A stretch of 64,000 nt of DNA. Origin: Paracyclopina nana. Its lineage: Eukaryota > Arthropoda > Copepoda > Cyclopoida > Cyclopettidae. Shown here in pieces: positions 61,261-64,000 of this stretch (the first letter of the stretch is position 1; each line of letters begins with the position of its first letter). Location: positions 7,068,001 through 7,132,000 of the forward strand of contig JAGUCH010000005.1 of assembly GCA_019096065.1 (NCBI GenBank), read 5' to 3'. The translations under genes and the position numbers were made by a program. The notes beneath the pieces were generated by a model. The model searched no databases, had not been told where the DNA came from, and was given only the letters and a program-made list of their open reading frames with translations.

Positions 61261-61985
61261 AGGCCATTCTTTGCCGGTTGATCGAGGTGGCCATGTTCTT
61301 CCTGGCCCACTCGTGGGCTGCCTGGATCCTGGCCTTGAGGGCTTGGGCAACTTGCCCGGCCTCGGAGGCCTCTCTTAGCAGCGGCTGTGGGTCCCCAAAC
61401 AGCAGGTCCAGTTGCGAGGTGGCGGATCGTCCGAAGAGCAATTCGTAAGGGGCATAGCCAGTCATGCGGCATTTGGTGGTGCGCATGATGAACAGGGCCA
61501 CCGGTAGTACTTCCTTCCAGCGGGAAGGCCGCCCGCAAACGAGCTTGGCCAGAAGGCCGTTGAGGTCCTGATGAGCTCGTTCGACCCAGTTGGATTTGGG
61601 GTTGTAGGCCGGCGTAGTAGAGTGCCGGACGCCCAGTGCCTTGGCCACTTGTTGAAACAGGGCCGCAGTGAAGTGGGTGCCCCGATCAGAGTGAAGGTTT
61701 TCCATCAGTCCGTAGCGCGGGATGATCTCTGAGGTCAGGAACCTCACGGCCGTGTCGGCATTGGCTGAAGCACACGGGAATGCTTCTACCCATCGACTGA
61801 AGAGGTCGCGTACGGTAAACAGGTACTGATGGCCGGCGGCTTGAGTGGTCCCACGAAGTCAATGGCGACCCGCTGCCAGGGGTAACCTGCCCGGTGGGAA
61901 TGCAAGGAATGCCGCTGGTCGTCGCTCTCGGGCTGATGCTTCTGGCAGGTACGGCAGGTCGCTACGACCTCAGCAGCCACCGGGG
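61240..61985 (-). pseudogene. Integrase core of element 3 (three frame breaks)
   Basis: The CCHH-type zinc motif ends with CRTCQKH. The core follows with the first Asp in VAIDFVG, the second in HSDRGTHF and the Glu in NWVERAHQ. Frames change near 61985 (a CCCC run before the zinc motif), near 61835 (after VAIDFVGPLKPP) and near 61250. It would normally join element DNA to the chromosome. Each break is a one- or two-base indel, so sequencing or assembly error is possible for some of them. Confidence 0.8.
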
Positions 61986-64000
61986 TGCGTTAGGCATGTA
62001 GAATCGGCGAGAGACCCGATCGACAGTGGTGTCTCTGCCCTGATGCCCCATGGTTTCATGGACGTGCCTCACCAAGCCTTCTTCAGATGATCGGGGGACC
62101 ATAACCAGGTGGCGGGTCTCGCGGCCTTGCCCTTCCTCCTTTTTGTACTTGAGCAGGCCTTGGTCGTCCAGGTAGAGGCTGTCAAAAAGGCCTAACAGGA
62201 TCTTGCCCCGGTGGGAGGCCGCCTCCTTGTGCTCCGGGCCCGGTCGACGTTGCTGGCTAATCAGCTGTCGGATGAGCTGCAGGTCTTCGTCCTCGGTCTG
62301 TCCTTGGACCCACTCCGCTGAGTTGCCGACATCAAGAGCGGCCTCGGCGGAGGCTACCACGGCTTGGACGCCTGCACAGCTCTCGTTAGACACATCAGTC
62401 CCTTCAGTGTCGGTGACGTGCTCGGCCCGGCTGAGGGCGTCAGCGTTGGCATGCTTGGTCCCTGCTCGGTGGACAACCTTAAAGTCGAACTGGCTTATGG
62501 TTTCCAGCCATCGGGCGAGCATGCTGCGGGGCTCCTCCATGGTGCGGATCCATTGCAGGGCGGCGTGGTCTGTGCGGAGTATGAAGGGCCGGTACTGGAG
62601 GTAGTACCGCCACTTGCGTAGCCAAATGATAACGGCGGCGAGTTCCCCTTGAGTGGCGGAGTAGTTGGCCTGACTCCGTGTCAGCTTCTTGGCCCCGAAG
62701 AGGATAACCCGCTCCTTCCCCCCTTGCACTTGGGACAGGACGGCCCCCACACATTGATTGTCGCCGCTCCAGTCGGTATCCAGGATGAACGGCTGAGGGC
62801 TCTCGAAGTCGGGGAAGGCCAGGATGGGTGCCGTGCAGAGTCGCTTCTTGAGCTCCTCGAAGGCAGCGACGTATTCCAGGGGCGGTTCGAACTCGGCTGT
62901 GTCGGGGACATCCTCGTCCTTGCTGAGTTTGTCCGTGAGGGCTTTGGCCACCTCCTGGTAGTCCTTGATGAAGGATTGGTAGTAGCCGCATTTCCCAAGG
63001 AAGATGCGCAGCTGCCGCCGAGTGCGCGGTAGGGGCCATTTCTTGACCACGTCGATGTACTCGGGGACCACGGAAAGGCCCTCGGGGGTGATGACGTGCC
63101 CCAGGTACGTGATGCGGCGGCGGAACAGGTGGCACTTGGATGGCTGTAATTTGAGGCCAGCCCGCTGGTGGGTGTCCAGTACCCGCCGTAGGTGGTTAAA
63201 ATGGGACTCCACGTCGCGGCTGTGGATCAAGACGTCGTCGAGGTATGGCAGGGCGATGTCGTAAGGAATCCCTTCCAAGACCCGCTGGATGAGCCGGGCG
63301 TACGTTCGGGGTGCGTTGGTGAGCCCGAATGGCATGTACGCGAACGCATAGGTGGAGTTGTTGGCGGCGAAGGCCGTTTTGGGCACATCCTCAGCCCGCA
63401 CGGGGACGTGGTGGAACGCCCCCGTGGTATCCAAGGTGGAGAATACCTGCGAGTGGGCCAGCCGATTGAGGTTGTCCCGGATGTCGCCGATAGGATGCGT
63501 GTCGACAATGGTCACCTTGTTGAGAGCGCCATAGTCAACGCACCACCTGGTCTTCCCGTTCTTCTTAGTGACCGGGACCAGGGGTGCGCACCAAGGTGAC
63601 TGTATAGGGACAATGATGCCTTCCTTGAGCCACTTCTGGACTTGCTCTTCTAGTGACGTCTGCAGGTGCGGGTTGACAGGCCTCCGCCGGATGTTGATGG
63701 GCCGGGTACCCGGGATGACATCGATGCGGTGCTCGGCCAGGTCAGTCTGGCCCGAGGACCCGTCGAGGCTGAAGGTGTCCTGGTATTGCAGTAGCAGTGC
63801 CATGGTGCGGGCTTTCAGTTGAGGGGTGTTCAGAAGGGCATTGTCCTCTAGCCCGAACTCTTGAATGAAGGTTTGAGCCATTTCCGCTGTGTACGGGCTC
63901 TGGGCCTTAGTCTGGGCCCCCTCGAGCTTGGCCATGTAGCTGCCGGCTGCCAGTTTGGCCACGGTTGGTACCCGTCTCAAACTCTCCACCTGTCCATACC
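61962..64000 (-). CDS. pol: Reverse transcriptase and RNase H of element 3 (partial at right edge)
   Basis: The frame is open from the window edge. The first possible start is a GTG at 63989 and is not a real start. Counting from it: fingers with WCVDY (149-153), first catalytic Asp at 187 (STLDT), MPFGLTNAP (219-227), YLDD catalytic box (249-252). RNase H begins at about 385 (FILDTDWSG) and ends at about 500 (VVHRAGTKHANADALSR). The start of the integrase zinc domain (HETMGHQG) follows before the frame ends at 61962. All RT and RNase H key residues I can see are intact. The upstream part may hold the protease. Confidence 0.9.
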   Translation of the reverse strand, partial: YGQVESLRRVPTVAKLAAGSYMAKLEGAQTKAQSPYTAEMAQTFIQEFGLEDNALLNTPQLKARTMALLLQYQDTFSLDGSSGQTDLAEHRIDVIPGTRPINIRRRPVNPHLQTSLEEQVQKWLKEGIIVPIQSPWCAPLVPVTKKNGKTRWCVDYGALNKVTIVDTHPIGDIRDNLNRLAHSQVFSTLDTTGAFHHVPVRAEDVPKTAFAANNSTYAFAYMPFGLTNAPRTYARLIQRVLEGIPYDIALPYLDDVLIHSRDVESHFNHLRRVLDTHQRAGLKLQPSKCHLFRRRITYLGHVITPEGLSVVPEYIDVVKKWPLPRTRRQLRIFLGKCGYYQSFIKDYQEVAKALTDKLSKDEDVPDTAEFEPPLEYVAAFEELKKRLCTAPILAFPDFESPQPFILDTDWSGDNQCVGAVLSQVQGGKERVILFGAKKLTRSQANYSATQGELAAVIIWLRKWRYYLQYRPFILRTDHAALQWIRTMEEPRSMLARWLETISQFDFKVVHRAGTKHANADALSRAEHVTDTEGTDVSNESCAGVQAVVASAEAALDVGNSAEWVQGQTEDEDLQLIRQLISQQRRPGPEHKEAASHRGKILLGLFDSLYLDDQGLLKYKKEEGQGRETRHLVMVPRSSEEGLVRHVHETMGHQGRDTTVDRVSRRFYMPNAPRWLLRS

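Larger units (their letters stand above)
57762..64000 (-). mobile_element. Ty3/gypsy-like element with an envelope-like gene (element 3), 5' part outside window
   Basis: On the minus strand: RT and RNase H (entering at the right edge), integrase with three frame breaks, a C-terminal integrase module, a 195-bp gap with a TATA box, an envelope-like ORF and an LTR. Gag, protease and 5' LTR would lie to the right. GC content is far higher than the surroundings, as in element 1. An env gene makes the element retrovirus-like. Pol is broken in this copy, so replication would need help. Confidence 0.88.

Overview
The window is repeat-rich nuclear DNA of an animal, most likely an invertebrate. The grounds are three metazoan-type LTR retrotransposons (BEL/Pao and two Ty3/gypsy-like), tRNA-derived SINEs, several families of short DNA transposons, and a large cluster of C2H2 zinc-finger (ZNF) genes. 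I cannot name the species. There is no bacterial-type gene organisation, and no host gene other than the ZNF family is recognisable.

Layout. 1-5060: decayed Ty3/gypsy-like element, minus strand, 5' LTR at 4869-5060 and 3' part outside the window. 5061-9040: dispersed repeats, a five-copy 105-bp tandem array and a SINE. 9043-18540: ZNF block with one intact gene (9043-10026), a six-finger gene (11885-12433) and three damaged copies; two short DNA transposons interrupt it with readable target duplications. 19384-28803: full-length BEL/Pao element, minus strand, with apparently identical 225-bp LTRs, a 5-bp target duplication, a tRNA-Lys-type primer site, gag, a leaky-type UAG, pol and an unexplained third ORF. 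28809-30690: foldback repeats. 30690-44000: tandem array of about 2.79-kb units (four complete, one partial), each with two ZNF reading frames on the minus strand, a tRNA-SINE and a PIF/Harbinger-like MITE. 44000-47050: two minisatellites and a 16-finger ZNF gene on the plus strand. 47050-56185: mosaic of SINEs, MITEs, foldbacks, a short-motif repeat family and an 8-bp-TSD transposon. 56377-57519: intact 13-finger ZNF gene. 57762-64000: second Ty3/gypsy-like element, minus strand, frameshifted pol but intact 757-residue envelope-like ORF.

How it fits together. The ZNF genes share a first finger starting MNKC, a C-x2-C-x12-H-x4-H finger and an unusual linker EGLKPFK. They vary mainly at the helix positions that normally read DNA. 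They multiply at three scales: fingers within genes, a two-gene module (11.9-15.1 kb, 15.9-18.5 kb and the 2.79-kb units), and the array. Mobile elements have inserted into ZNF exons more than once. Paralogous copies supply empty sites, which lets several transposons be delimited from this window alone.

The best candidates for undescribed biology are: a 598-bp transposon whose inverted termini look like V(D)J recombination signals (heptamer, 12-bp spacer, A-rich nonamer, 5-bp target duplication); the UAG-CAA-UUA context between gag and pol of the BEL element; the extra BEL ORF behind its own TATA box; and the ZNF array whose first protein now ends in transposon-encoded residues. Some frame breaks are homopolymer-length differences and could be assembly errors.
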